Position numbers and translations under genes: made by a program
Shown here: in pieces, positions 23,533-33,189 of the stretch
Position numbering within the stretch: position 1 is the stretch's first letter
How the letters are laid out: every line of letters starts with the position of its first letter
NCBI GenBank assembly: GCA_002205965.3
Contig: NADL03000685.1
Coordinates: forward strand, 186,001 to 250,000
DNA: 64,000 nt
Direction of reading: 5' to 3'
From: Kappaphycus alvarezii
Taxonomy: Eukaryota; Rhodophyta; Florideophyceae; Gigartinales; Solieriaceae
Notes under the pieces: generated by a model
The model's database searches: none
Told to the model about the DNA's origin: nothing
What the model saw: only the letters and a program-made list of their open reading frames with translations

Positions 23533-24467
23533 TGGAGGGCCTGCATCCCATGAAGGCAGAGCGGAAAGCGCATAACTAAGTCCTGAAGCTCCGTGCCGCG
23601 TGTTGAATTCCCTCGGCTTGAAGCAATGAAGACGAGAGGAGGCGTTAAAGTTTTGTTCGCTGGCCCCTAAAGCCCCATAAGAATCACCCCCTACCGGAAG
23701 GGGAAAAATCTCGTGAACGTTGCTGTGTGGACCGTACGTCGGAATTTTGCTTGCTCAGCAAGATTTGCAGCGTTGCCGGCGGAATATGCGCTTTAGGAGA
23801 TGCAATTGACGGAATCGGGATGGGCTGCAGTGACATTCAGGGTAATATCACGAGAGTCGAGCCCATAGGCACCCAGAATGTAGAGGTCCATGCGTAGAGA
23901 CGGAGAGGAACTTAGATCCCAAGAAGGAAGAGTGTATTTGAGGAGCGCGGAGATAGACAATTCCTTGCAGTACCGGTAAATGGCATCCTGGATTAATTTT
24001 GAATGGGTGTTTGTTCATCGCCATACTTATAGGTCAGAGTTAATTTGGCGAGAGGGTCCAGGAGAGGGGCAACATCAGAGGAGCGGCGGGCGCAAACGTG
24101 GCAACTTCACCGCCCAGAGAACAGCATGATGTCAAGGCGAGAGACAACGACACTTTTCCAAGCATGGAGGATAAAGACGTGACCCGCTGGTGCTGAAGAA
24201 GTGCAGAAATACGGAACAAGAAGTTTTGGAAGACAATTCGTATCTTTCTGCCAACCAAAGCCTTATTTTTGCTAGTAAATGCGACATGACATGATTGTGA
24301 GATGAAAATATCTCGTTGATGTAGAGCGGAGACGGTTCACAGACACTGGAGGGCTCTGAGGAGACATTGGGCATCAAGTTTGGTGCGGTTGGAGCTGAGT
24401 CATGTGAAACTAGTAATAATATATATCTTTTGACCCTGTCAGGTGCGCGCGAGACGGGATGAGAAAA
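23533..24467 (-). pseudogene. RLE relic, family 2 (segment S1 of A1)
   Basis: The minus strand reads through a degraded Cys cluster, a DVAPLL-like stretch, then (best preserved at 37,325-37,620) RMDLYSLGAYGLDSRDITLN..ASHPDSVN. This fits the R-P-D-x12-13-D-V-T pattern of restriction-like endonucleases in non-LTR retrotransposons, with Met for Pro. The upstream reverse transcriptase is absent; the LTR-like unit L2 begins where it should be. Copies: 28,977-29,795, 35,546-37,953 (interrupted), 43,390-45,330 (diverged) and 57,861-58,795. Confidence 0.6.
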
Positions 24468-26051
24468 TGTTTTCCTCGTCGTCATCTTCTGACTTTTGAT
24501 TTATTGCAGTACCTTCTCTTGTACAAATTTGCTTCTAGAGCCGATTTTTCTTCGCCCTCTCTCACTCTCAGAATATTATCAGGGAGGATAGCTTTCCTTC
24601 ATAACCCTTGCTTTTCCTTCAGGATCCCCTCTAAATTCATTAGTAGTTTTTCTATATATTTTAAAAATCTACAAACCCTTAAAATCCACCGTTAATCGAA
24701 TTCTCTTACGATTTTAAGCTTACGCGCTTCTTCAAGCTCTCTATTTCCATGCATAGACCCGCGCAAAAGTGGAGAATCAAATTACATTTCATATTTTGTT
24801 ATCTATTTCAAATCTATAAAAAGTTTTCTCGAAGCCTTTATAACCCATTCAATCCGAGCCACAAACCCTTCTGACATCTCCAATTCCATACCAATCCCCA
24901 AAATAAAATAAAAATTACTAACCAACGCCCTTCCCGGTCTATTTCAAAAACCCGCTACACTCGCCCTCTAAACACTACTTCCCTGCTCCCTCTTTGTCCC
25001 GCCGATGCGAACGACTACCTGGGTTCCCAAACGAAGAAGAAGATCACAGAATTAGTCCAAAGATTCTTCGTTGAGGTGGACGAATTTGAAGAGAAGGAAG
25101 ACTCTGGGTATTCTTTCAAAGAGCGGGTGAACTCGGAGATGTTTTATTTATGAGTATGAAGGATTGCGCAAGGAATTTACGGTAGAATCTTCAGAAGATG
25201 ACGACGTGGGCCAAGATTCCGAAGAAAAGGATGAAGAAACGGACCTGAAGGTCTGATCAGTTGGTGAAAAAAGGGGTAGCGGAGTTGGGAGGGTGGGCCT
25301 CAGGCTGGATGAGAGGGACCGAGTTGTCCCACCGTTAATTTGGAGAGTGGGTATCTTTAGAGGTTCAGATATTTCCCAAGATGCAGTAGAAAGTGGTGAC
25401 AACTTCAGGGATATTTGTGGGGACTGGCTGGCTACAATAGATTTTTTCGGGGCATTTTTTGGATTTGATCTAGGGGTGGGAAATGGGAGGATTAAACTGA
25501 TTGTTTGCCTCTGACGTATGTTATTTCTAGAGTACATCGTCCACAAAAGTATTTGTCTGTATTTGACTGTATCTTATGTGGTTTTGTTCGGATTTTTTGG
25601 GTAGCCAAATGTCTACGTAAGCTGAGTAAAATACTTCCTCAAGGAGATCAAAAGAAAACTTTGAAGATAACTTTAAAGTGGCACCGCGGTAGAAACGAAA
25701 TTGGAAGCCGACTTCGGACGCAAAATTTATAAACGGCTTGCAAGCCCCGAAGGAAGGTGGAAGATCCTACCCTTTAGGCTTGTGTAGAAATCCAATGAGT
25801 TTTTCATTTCCACCAATCCCATTTACCCCGTTACGTATACGGTGGCAATTGCATCACTCGCAAAGTAGTGGAACTTCCTGTCCCCTTCCGAACAAACTAG
25901 TATGCTCTGGGTCCCTCGTTCATAAAGGTCCCTTTTTCCCCTTCAAATACCATTCAGTAGCACTTTTTTCGCTCGCAACACCTACTTTTTTGGACAGTGG
26001 ACATCACATAACTCTTTCACGCCATTGCACCACTTTCAGACCCTTCCAACA
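24468..26051 (+). mobile_element. LTR-like unit L2, copy in A1 (1584 bp)
   Basis: It starts TGTTTTCCTCG and ends CCTTCCAACA. The boundaries are inferred from the independent insertion of the same unit at 35,834-37,324, which has TGTTAGG...CCTAACA ends and a 5-bp duplication. It carries a T/C-rich first third, the acidic ORF relic (about 25,036-25,480) and a GCTGAGTAAA.TACTTCCTC block (about 25,620). Sister copies lie at 37,954-39,559 and 58,796-60,363. It may be a solo LTR or a short non-autonomous element. Confidence 0.6.
25030..25480 (+). pseudogene. Acidic protein ORF of L2, broken
   Basis: KKITELVQRFFVEVDEFEEK, then an acidic SEDDDVGQDSEEKDEETDLK stretch, then (other frame) LDERDRVVPPLIWRVGIFRG and DICGDWLAT. 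The same succession is found in the copies at 59,356-59,790 and, reverse-oriented, at 36,319-36,770. A stop at about 25,152 and a frameshift near 25,260 break it. I recognise no known domain beyond the Glu/Asp-rich tract. Confidence 0.5.
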
Positions 26052-27019
26052 TTTGTTTGCCCCAGAAAACCCTGGTTCATGGTAGCAATTAAGAACTGCT
26101 CATCCACTTGCAAGAAAAGATTGGGCTGGTTTACTATGGGGATCACCTTGCTGAGTGCTCTCTCAAACACGGACAGAGATATGTCCGAAAGCAAACTCTT
26201 TAGGAGCATCGTAAGACTAATGTAACCACCGTGCGAGGCTCGGGGCACGCATTTGTACAACTCCCAAAATGCGCTGGCGGGACATGCAATTCAAAGCGAG
26301 TCGAACGTCAATCAGGACCAAGACGTTGTCGTGGAACTCGGTGCTCTGCGAAACAACGCACGGAATGAATTATTTAATCGGTTTCATTTCTGACACCTAA
26401 CCCGACGTGAAGGCAAGGAAGGTAGGAGCGGAGGGCAAGAGGTGGATTTGTGTGCCGTGGAACATCTTCCAAGAGAGTGCATACCTTTTTGGGTCGACTG
26501 TGGTCGTCTGGAAAATATGGGGTAGTGTCGAGCTTCAATATAGAGAGGGCACATGTCACGAATAATTGAACCTTCGATAATCGGCTCTCTATACTGATTG
26601 AGTACTATTCGGATTTGATTCTAATTCAGTACTCCTTTAATTAGACATATGTCGTCAATTAGACATTGCAACATTTATCACTCAAAGTGGCTCCAATACA
26701 GTAGACATCGGAAGGGAGGCCCACAGTATAAGATTGAGGAGAAAACTAGTGATTGAATAAAGAACAAAAAAACGATAAGAAAAGAAAATTAACAAAAGAA
26801 CAGGCCCCGAATTTGCAGTCACTGCATCCGTACCACGAGAAGAAGAAACAGCCCTCGCTAGGGCCGGTCCCATTCACGTCGTTAATGCGAGAAGCTACAT
26901 CCACAACAACCCGCCATCGGGTCGGATGTGTTAAGTGGAAGCCGAAACCCACATCAGCCTTCAGATAAGGCGATCCGTGGTCCTGAGGAAGTTACACTTG
27001 CCTCGGAGAACTTTGACAA
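26052..27019 (-). pseudogene. Segment S3 of A1, minus-strand coding relic of unknown family
   Basis: The region aligns with 39,560-40,012 and 60,364-60,826. On the minus strand all three share frames such as NETDKIIHSVRRFAEHRIPR and NQPNIFLRVDEQFLVATMNQ, broken by stops. The pattern is coding-like, but I cannot assign a family. From about 26,500 to 27,019 this copy differs from its sisters and shows nothing recognisable. Confidence 0.35.
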
Positions 27020-27061
27020 ATAGATCGGATATATCTTCCAAAAGTAAAACACATAATCCTT
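27020..27061 (-). mobile_element. Mini-element copy
   Basis: Reads ATAGATCGGATATATCTTCC followed by AAAAGTAAAACACATAATCC on the plus strand, that is, tail first. It is immediately followed by a second copy. Confidence 0.65.
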
Positions 27062-27103
27062 TACTTCTCTTCCAAGAATGAAACTCCCAAACCTTCCCTA
27101 TAC
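27062..27103 (-). mobile_element. Mini-element copy, shared by A1, A2 and A3
   Basis: TCTTCCAAGAATGAAACTCC then CAAACCTTCCC. The equivalent copies at 40,519-40,560 and 61,333-61,375 show that it was present before the A unit was duplicated. Confidence 0.55.
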
Positions 27104-27757
27104 TAAAACAGTTATTTTCCGTCAACAATCCAGTCTCTGGATTACTGTAATACCGATGAGTGATTCCCTGGATCCCGTGTACAGTTGCGAGTGGCAACAA
27201 CTGCTTGAAGACCTTGGACGTAATCCGCCGCCTTCTGGGGCACTCACCTCATTGAGCAGCTATCGATCAATCTACACAGCGTGTCGCTACCGCTATCGGT
27301 CGACGTGACATGCCCTTCTTCGCCAACAGGGTTAGAAATTTACCAACGATCCAAGGGGCGAGAACGGGAGGGTGCTTTTCCTGTTGCCCAAACATCAACA
27401 AGTCGCGGAGGAGCTGCCAAAAAAAACGGAATTCCTTTACAACGATGGAACTCGTAGCAACTATCAGGCATGACTTTAGACCTGCGCCTCCGGAGAGAAT
27501 CCCAGTTTGAATCCCTTGATATCACCGAGAACCTCATGTGTACTAATAGGTTTCAAGCTGCAGCCCCTAGAAAATAGTCCTTTAGCTCTGGTTAACTACC
27601 GGGAGTAGGAGGGAGAATGACATCTGCTGCTTAAAAAGCAGACTCCTTCGCCAGTAAGCATGCAAGCTACAGAATGATGCCACGACGGCGACCAACACAC
27701 AGGATGGTCAACTTTGCGGGAAAAAATATGGTATCTTTTTACAGCGCCGTTCAAACA
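27104..27757 (+). pseudogene. Segment S4 of A1, plus-strand coding relic of unknown family
   Basis: Shared with 40,561-41,213 and 61,380-62,082. Frames conserved in all copies include LGRNPPPSGALTSLSSYRSI, VLFLLPKHQQVAEELPKKTE and (after a frameshift) ISPRTLCVVIGRKLQPLENS. This looks like a broken protein gene. I recognise no motif. Confidence 0.35.
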
Positions 27758-27776
27758 TGGGAAAGTTTTGTGTGGT
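27758..27776 (+). mobile_element. Half mini-element at a chimeric junction
   Basis: GGGAAAGTTTTGTG is the head of the mini-element seen complete at 41,214-41,273. After it the sequence jumps straight into ORF A (CTTCATTCTTTGCAGGC, equal to 42,213 onward). The roughly 1 kb that separates these parts in A2 and A3 is absent here. Confidence 0.6.
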
Positions 27777-28361
27777 CTTCATTCTTTGCAGGCAGCATCA
27801 GACCTACCTTCTGGGAGCTCTTTCTGGGTCATCAACAGAGCTCGCTGTTCTGTCTCGGCGTACCGGCCCCCAAGCTGTCTCTTTGGCCTCAACTTGTATG
27901 TGAAGCTCTGCAACGTCCCCCGTTTCTGTCTGACTTTCAAATCCTTCTGTTACGAATATGCGGTGATCCGATTTCCATGCTACTCACTGCAGTTTTTGAT
28001 CTACAATGAGGGACTGTGGCCAGATTTGATCAAATATGATCCGATCTGTAACCAAATGCAGCCTATCCATCAACAGAAAGCGACAGAATATATGGACCGT
28101 CTAACGAACTCCTGCCACGCGACCGACTTTTCTGTGGATCTCTGTCATGACTGTAGAGTGCCCTTTTTAGGGCACCAATTCCAGGTCAGTGCCATTGTTG
28201 GAGCATCACGTGAATTTAATGCAATAACTATGGATCTAGGGTTGGTCGTATTTCTTCAGGAGAGCGTCCCTCCAATAGAAGGCGGGGTATTTGAAATCGA
28301 CAGGTCACCAGAGAATGAAGAAGATGTAGAAGTCCTAGGTTGTGACGAGCTGGGCTCTTGA
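27777..28361 (+). CDS. ORF A, copy A1, N-terminus replaced
   Basis: The body of ORF A (GLHSLQAASDLPSGSSFW through LVVFLQESVPPIE) is open here. The native start MPLSHYPN of the other copies has been lost at the mini-element junction just upstream, so any protein would begin in foreign sequence (the open frame extends to 27,714). A one-base deletion near 28,281 relative to A2 extends the C-terminus with an acidic tail, EIDRSPENEEDVEVLGCDEL, ending at 28,361. Family features are given under 42,192. Probably non-functional as it stands. Confidence 0.5.
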   Translation, partial: LHSLQAASDLPSGSSFWVINRARCSVSAYRPPSCLFGLNLYVKLCNVPRFCLTFKSFCYEYAVIRFPCYSLQFLIYNEGLWPDLIKYDPICNQMQPIHQQKATEYMDRLTNSCHATDFSVDLCHDCRVPFLGHQFQVSAIVGASREFNAITMDLGLVVFLQESVPPIEGGVFEIDRSPENEEDVEVLGCDELGS

Positions 28362-28770
28362 TTGGGAATCGAACGTTCATGTAGTGGATAAATATGAAGT
28401 CGAGGATATTTCCATCGTTATGCGTTCTGATGCAGAGTGTTGTATCTTTGATGGTTCCCAGTTTGTTTAAGGATGCAAATCTTCCAGCTTTTCGATGAGA
28501 CCTGTAGTTTCGAAGGACGATCAGTTGGATGCCTAAACTGAAGCACACAGTCTGGATATTAGTTTGCGGCTAAGGGCAGCTGTGAAGATTGAAATGCATT
28601 AGCTTTTACGCATATAAGGGGTGATCCATTCATATGAGAGAACTGGAGCAATAAAAGTATCTTAAATAAATTCTCTGAAGCGCGACAAATCCAAAACTAA
28701 ACGAAAGTGATCACTCCTTCAATGGACTCCCCTCTACTTCCTAGTGGTAAATCTTTATAGGTTGTACAAT
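28362..28770. repeat. 3' flank of ORF A
   Basis: Common to 42,738-43,233 and 63,539-64,000. It carries no further recognisable gene; the minus-strand frame here is a shadow. Confidence 0.6.
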
Positions 28771-28820
28771 TTGGGATAGTTTGGGTGTTATGCTCTTTGA
28801 AGATATATCCGATCTATCCC
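28771..28820 (+). mobile_element. Mini-element copy downstream of ORF A (A1)
   Basis: TTGGGATAGTTTGGGTGTTA, then GAAGATATATCCGATCTATC. The orthologous copy is at 43,234-43,282; A3 runs out of the window just before it. Confidence 0.7.
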
Positions 28821-28976
28821 ATGGTTTTCCAATGTTGCACAGAAGCGTGTGGAGAATATTCATAAATTAACTGCAGATACGGGCGGCGGGTGAACACCTG
28901 TCGCGCCTATATCACTCGGAGACTAAACTGTCCATAGGAATTATCCCCTACCGTAAGGAGAAAAATTTCTTGAACG

Positions 28977-29795
28977 TTGTTGTTCGCTGGCCCCTAAAGC
29001 CCCATAAGAATCACCCCCTACCGGAAGGGGAAAAATCTCGTGAACGTTGCTGTGTGGACCGTACGTCGGAATTTTGCTTGCTCAGCAAGATTTGCAGCGT
29101 TGCCGGCGGAATATGCGCTTTAGGAGATGCAATTGACGGAATCGGGATGGGCTGCAGTGACATTCAGGGTAATATCACGAGAGTCGAGCCCATAGGCACC
29201 CAGAATGTAGAGGTCCATGCGTAGAGACGGAGAGGAACTTAGATCCCAAGAAGGAAGAGTGTATTTGAGGAGCGCGGAGATAGACAATTCCTTGCAGTAC
29301 CGGTAAATGGCATCCTGGATTAATTTTGAATGGGTGTTTGTTCATCGCCATACTTATAGGTCAGAGTTAATTTGGCGAGAGGGTCCAGGAGAGGGGCAAC
29401 ATCAGAGGAGCGGCGGGCGCAAACGTGGCAACTTCACCGCCCAGAGAACAGCATGATGTCAAGGCGAGAGACAACGACACTTTTCCAAGCATGGGAGGAT
29501 AAAGACGTGACCCGCTGGTGCTGAAGAAGTGCAGAAATACGGAACAAGAAGTTTTGGTAGACAATTCGTATCTTTCTGCCAACCAAAGCCTTATTTTTGC
29601 TAGTGAATGCGACATGACAGGATTGTGAGATGAAAATATCTCGTTGATGTAGATCGGAGACGGTTCACAGACACTGGAGGGCTCTGAGGAGACATTGGGC
29701 ATCTAGTTTGGTGCGGTTGGAGCTGAGTCATGTGAAACTAGTAATAATATATATCTGTTGACCCTGTCAGGTGCGCGCGAGACGGGATGAGAAAA
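28977..29795 (-). pseudogene. RLE relic, family 2, recent duplicate (S1b)
   Basis: Almost base-for-base identical to 23,650-24,467; I counted only about six differences. It reads LAKIRLWLAERYELS and LGKVSLSLALTSCCSLGG on the minus strand, and further left the same RLE end described for S1. The duplicated block also includes the first bases of L2 (29,796-29,870). Confidence 0.65.
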
Positions 29796-29870
29796 TGTTT
29801 TCCTCGTCGTCATCTTCTGACTTTTGATTTAGTGTAGTGCCTTGTTTCGTACAACTTTACATTTGTTTAC
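29796..29870 (+). mobile_element. L2 fragment, 5' end only
   Basis: TGTTTTCCTCGTCGTCATC and the following 55 bp repeat the beginning of L2 at 24,468, then break off into unrelated sequence. Confidence 0.6.
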
Positions 29871-29919
29871 ACTCACGAATAGTCTCCTTTGAATGTTTGC
29901 CACGTCTGGTGGACCAAAT

Positions 29920-30322
29920 AGTTTTATCAGTCAAAGCTTTTTAAATAATTAACGTGTCCTGCCCGTTTTTTGTCTGCCATTATGCGGCTTTTAACCCTGT
30001 TACCTTTATTAACGTTTCCATTTTTGTGTTTACAAAGTCTTCGTCCCACTTTAAGACACGTGAAGCATCGGATTCCCATCAAGTCTTCCTGACGCTGCCA
30101 AACTGGGACTACGATTCGGGTTACCTATCTCCATTGGTATAGGGCCTGAGGCATTTCGATTGTTTAAAAGTGAACCTCTGCCAGTAAGAAATCCGATCCA
30201 TAAAATGCTCCATCTGCGTTGAGAGCAACGGTGGTAGCAGCCTTGGGCTTGAGTTTCTTCTCCATACGGACCACCAGCAGAATTTGTGGTTTGAGATCTT
30301 CGCAGAGCCGCGCCATTTTTTT
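29920..30322 (-). pseudogene. gag: Chromovirus gag fragment
   Basis: The reverse complement ends in the LARLCEDLKP block and continues through the segment equivalent to 19,040-19,400 of the plus element, with the MPxxIGN-type stretch and the CHK-like knuckle region. It aligns with 49,140-49,497 as well. Only gag is present, with no LTR on either side, so this is an isolated fragment at the edge of unit B1. Confidence 0.65.
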
Positions 30323-30815
30323 CACTTTTACTTACATATTGTTATCGCAAGTGTTAATGGATTTGCCTACAAGTCAATTGTGTTTCTGATGAGTCCTAAT
30401 CTTTTAAAAGTCTACTTAGATGTGAAACATATATGTTTCGAACGTACTGTAGATGAGTAATCGTGATGTCGGAACCAATTCAAAGGAAAATCATTTTTTG
30501 GATTCGCCAAATAAGTCGCTTAAAAATTTTGAATCTTTAGATGAGCAGGGCATTAGATTATGGTGCCGTTTTCAGTCAATTACCATTCAGTGACATAATT
30601 TATTGTTAATTGAATAACCCGATGTCTCCTTTGATAAGATTTCAATGAAATAGGTAATTTGGTGGACTGAAAAAGAGGAGGAAAATTTTACGTTATTTTA
30701 ATGCATGGAAGATATGACCGAGGACCGAAAAAGTGATTGCTTTACAGTTTTTCGAAGCAGATTTCGGAAATACTTCTAAAAGAATTAAATCTTTCATAAA
30801 TTCAGGAGCTGGTTC
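30323..30815. repeat. Left part of unit B1
   Basis: It aligns with 50,720-50,842 joined to 53,864-54,435, the same sequence in B2 split by a non-LTR element. No gene is recognised; it includes one mini-element copy. Confidence 0.75.
30676..30722 (+). mobile_element. Mini-element copy with 10-11 bp flanking repeat (B1)
   Basis: AGGAGGAAAATTTTACG to GGAAGATATGACCGAG. GACTGAAAAAG (30,665-30,675) and GACCGAAAAAG (30,723-30,733) flank it (10 of 11 identical). Confidence 0.6.
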
Positions 30816-31244
30816 ATGATATCCATTTCAATCATGCAAAATCCCTCGACAAAGGATGAAAACTCTTTACTTTCATTTCTTCTGTACGGAGATCAAAAAT
30901 CGGTTAAAACCCCGACCGACCGTTTCCAACAAGAAAAAACTAAGCAGTTCGCTGTATTGGGACGCAGAAACACTATCATGAGTACTTCAACAAGATACCG
31001 CCGAAAGGCAAGTAACCGTCCACAAAATGCTCCGGCTGATGCAATGGGATTTTCCAGTCTCTTTACTAATTTTCGGAACGTGAATAACACAGCAAAAAAC
31101 CGCCGTTCTTTCCAAACAACAAAAATCCCAACATTTCCTCTACTTCTCGCAAAAGAATACAGAACACCAAACAAATTTCCCAAGGGACACAGATTTAAAT
31201 TTCTTAACGCTGCTGTTCACTTTACGGAATATACTTGGACATAG
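30816..31244 (+). CDS. Hypothetical 142-residue ORF of unit B (B1)
   Basis: Open from MISISIMQNPSTKDENSL to VHFTEYTWT. Basic and Ser/Asn/Arg-rich, for example RRKASNRPQNAPADAMGFS and NTAKNRRSFQTTKIP. The copy at 54,436-54,819 is nearly identical, but a one-base insertion after IPAFP changes its end. It has no transmembrane segment and no motif I know. It lies about 200 bp before ORF B on the same strand, so both may belong to one transcription unit, possibly as a first exon or separate ORF. Coding status is uncertain because one frameshift already separates the two copies. Confidence 0.35.
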   Translation: MISISIMQNPSTKDENSLLSFLLYGDQKSVKTPTDRFQQEKTKQFAVLGRRNTIMSTSTRYRRKASNRPQNAPADAMGFSSLFTNFRNVNNTAKNRRSFQTTKIPTFPLLLAKEYRTPNKFPKGHRFKFLNAAVHFTEYTWT

Positions 31245-31448
31245 CCGCCCACATCTTTCAAATATTAAAAAACCCAAGCTTTTTCCCCTTTTCACGAGAA
31301 CCTCCAGTCGAAATTATAGTTTTAAAGGTCTCTGAACTCTACTCAAACCTGGTCATCACCCACAAAGTGCTATCCTACTAACATCTTCTTGAACCTGAAG
31401 CCACGATCCTTAAACGTCAACTCCATCTCATTTACAACCTTTGTCACC

Positions 31449-32154
31449 ATGCCGTTGCAACACTTTCCTGGCGGTCTCAACGTAATGGCCCCATCACCAA
31501 TGCTGCCATCACCACCTTCACTCTGGACAAGTAGACGAATGGATTGCACTGCCATGGCCTACAGGCCAAATTATACCCCGTATGGCCTCAACGTCTACAT
31601 CAAAATGAGCAACGCGCCACGTTTCTTTCTCGGTTTCCCCTGTTTTACGTATAATAGCTTGGTTATCCGTCTGCCAGGTCAAAGCTATTTATCTATGGAT
31701 TCTGAACATGGGGCTCACCGCAAACTTTATCAAGTATTTCCCGCGCCGGAACTCCGCGGAATCTGACTATCGCCGCAGAGTAAAGGAAGATATGGACGAT
31801 TTGACAAGGTCAGTTAACAGTCCGGATTGCCGTGTAGAAATAAATCACGACCGTACAGGATCATGGCCCGGGCAGCGGTTCCAGGTCGATGCGGTGGTAG
31901 GTAAGGCTAGTGAGGATAACATCTTGACTGTCGATTTGTCTATGGTCATTTGGCGTCAAGAAGCGGTTCAATTCGGTGCGCAAGCAGGGCGTATCGAGTA
32001 CGTCGTTACACAAGGGCGCGCAGGTGGGATGGAAAACAGTACTATGGCTGCGGAGTCCGGAAGTGATGCGTGGACGTCGAGGAGGTCGTTGCCACCTGTA
32101 CCATCGGACCGCTCATATCTAATTACGAAGGGCCAGTCATATTGGATGGACTAG
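31449..32154 (+). pseudogene. ORF B, copy B1, frameshifted
   Basis: Start MPLQHFPGGLNV chosen because ORF A also begins MPL.H(Y/F)P.GL. A single extra A at about 31,683 relative to B2 (55,304) shifts the frame in the middle; both halves are otherwise open. Conserved blocks: YGLNVYIKMSNAPRFFLGF before the shift, and CRVEINHDRTGSWPGQRFQV and VGKASEDNILTVDL after it. It differs from B2 at only a few positions. The family is described under 55,070. Confidence 0.6.
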
Positions 32155-32309
32155 TCACAACTTACACTATAAGCACGTTCCCAGAGATTGAGAGGGTCTC
32201 TTGATTTTGAATTGTCTCCAGTTTGCTGACTGCTGTGATCATATGATTAGCGAGACATGTCCATTGATTCACTTGTAACACGGATAGTTGAAGAAGTAAA
32301 GGATTTATT

Positions 32310-32525
32310 TTGGCTCAAATATTTCGTGGCTACAGCGAGCTGCGTCTTTCAGTTGAATGGCCAACTCAAGAATCACGCGGCCATCGTAACTGTAACTGTC
32401 GGGTGGCGTCATGTTCTCATTTTAAAGCTGTCCTAGGTTGCAGCCCTCTGGAGACTCGCGGTAAACATATCCCTATTTTCTCTATCGCAAAAAAAGAACA
32501 ATCAGAGATTGGATTTCGAGAGTGA
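32310..32525 (+). CDS. Small hypothetical ORF of unit B (B1)
   Basis: 71 residues, MAQIFRGYSELRLSVEWPTQ, then a Cys-rich HRNCNCRVASCSHFKAVLG. The B2 copy at 55,930-56,157 stays open (75 residues), with a frame change near the end. It has no known motif. It lies 155 bp after ORF B on the same strand and may be noise. Confidence 0.2.
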   Translation: MAQIFRGYSELRLSVEWPTQESRGHRNCNCRVASCSHFKAVLGCSPLETRGKHIPIFSIAKKEQSEIGFRE

Positions 32526-32709
32526 GTCAGAAATAAACTCCTGAGAGAGAAACGGCAGCTTAAATTGCGCTTATCGAAAAGACAGTACATTATGGATTTG
32601 ATAGCCGTTACATCAAATCCAGCACACTTTTCCGGGTGACCTCTCGTCAGTCTTCTATTGCAGAACAACCATTCAGCTGCCTGAGAGATTACTGGGGCAA
32701 ATGAATTGG

Positions 32710-32746
32710 GGAAAGGTTTGGGTGTTTTTTTCTTGGAAGATATATC
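32710..32746 (+). mobile_element. Mini-element copy with exact 10-bp target duplication
   Basis: A 37-bp insert, GGAAAGGTTTGGGTG to GGAAGATATATC, lies between AATGAATTGG (32,700-32,709) and AATGAATTGG (32,747-32,756). The sister block B2 has a single AATGAATTGG at 56,320-56,329 and no insert, with matching flanks on both sides. Confidence 0.9.
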
Positions 32747-32756
32747 AATGAATTGG

Positions 32757-33189
32757 TAAAGTACGAAGTTTATGAACTGCGAAAGCTTGAAGGGCCGAGG
32801 TCCAGGGAAGTTTTTAAGTTAGGTTTCGTAGAGCAAACAACACCGACCATGCAGCTCAAAAACTGGGGGTTAATGGGGTCGGTTTTCCTCGAGCAATGCG
32901 AAGGTATGATGTCCTCTGAACTTGGATTCAAACCATTTGGCAGGTTCTGCTGTAGAAAAAATGTAAAAACACATCTGGACATGAGTGATGAATGAAATAA
33001 GCAAAACACAACCCAGCAGTTTTCCAGTCTTCAGGAAGCTAAAACTCCCGTTCCAGTCGATTGAGGACAGGAAACGAAAAATTTATGTCGGCCTTACCTC
33101 TGTCCAAATCATCTCCACAGCCACCTTCTCCGCTTCTAGCTTCCAAACAGACCATCTGTGTGACTGATGCCTGCCGTCCGCAGTGAACC
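32757..33189. repeat. Unit B 3' region
   Basis: Shared with 56,330-56,780. Short open frames differ between the copies by indels, so I call no gene. It ends where family-1 RLE coding begins. Confidence 0.5.

Noticed and set aside
31680..31690. Intron in ORF B copy B1
   Set aside because: The difference from B2 is a single extra base, so it is a frameshift.
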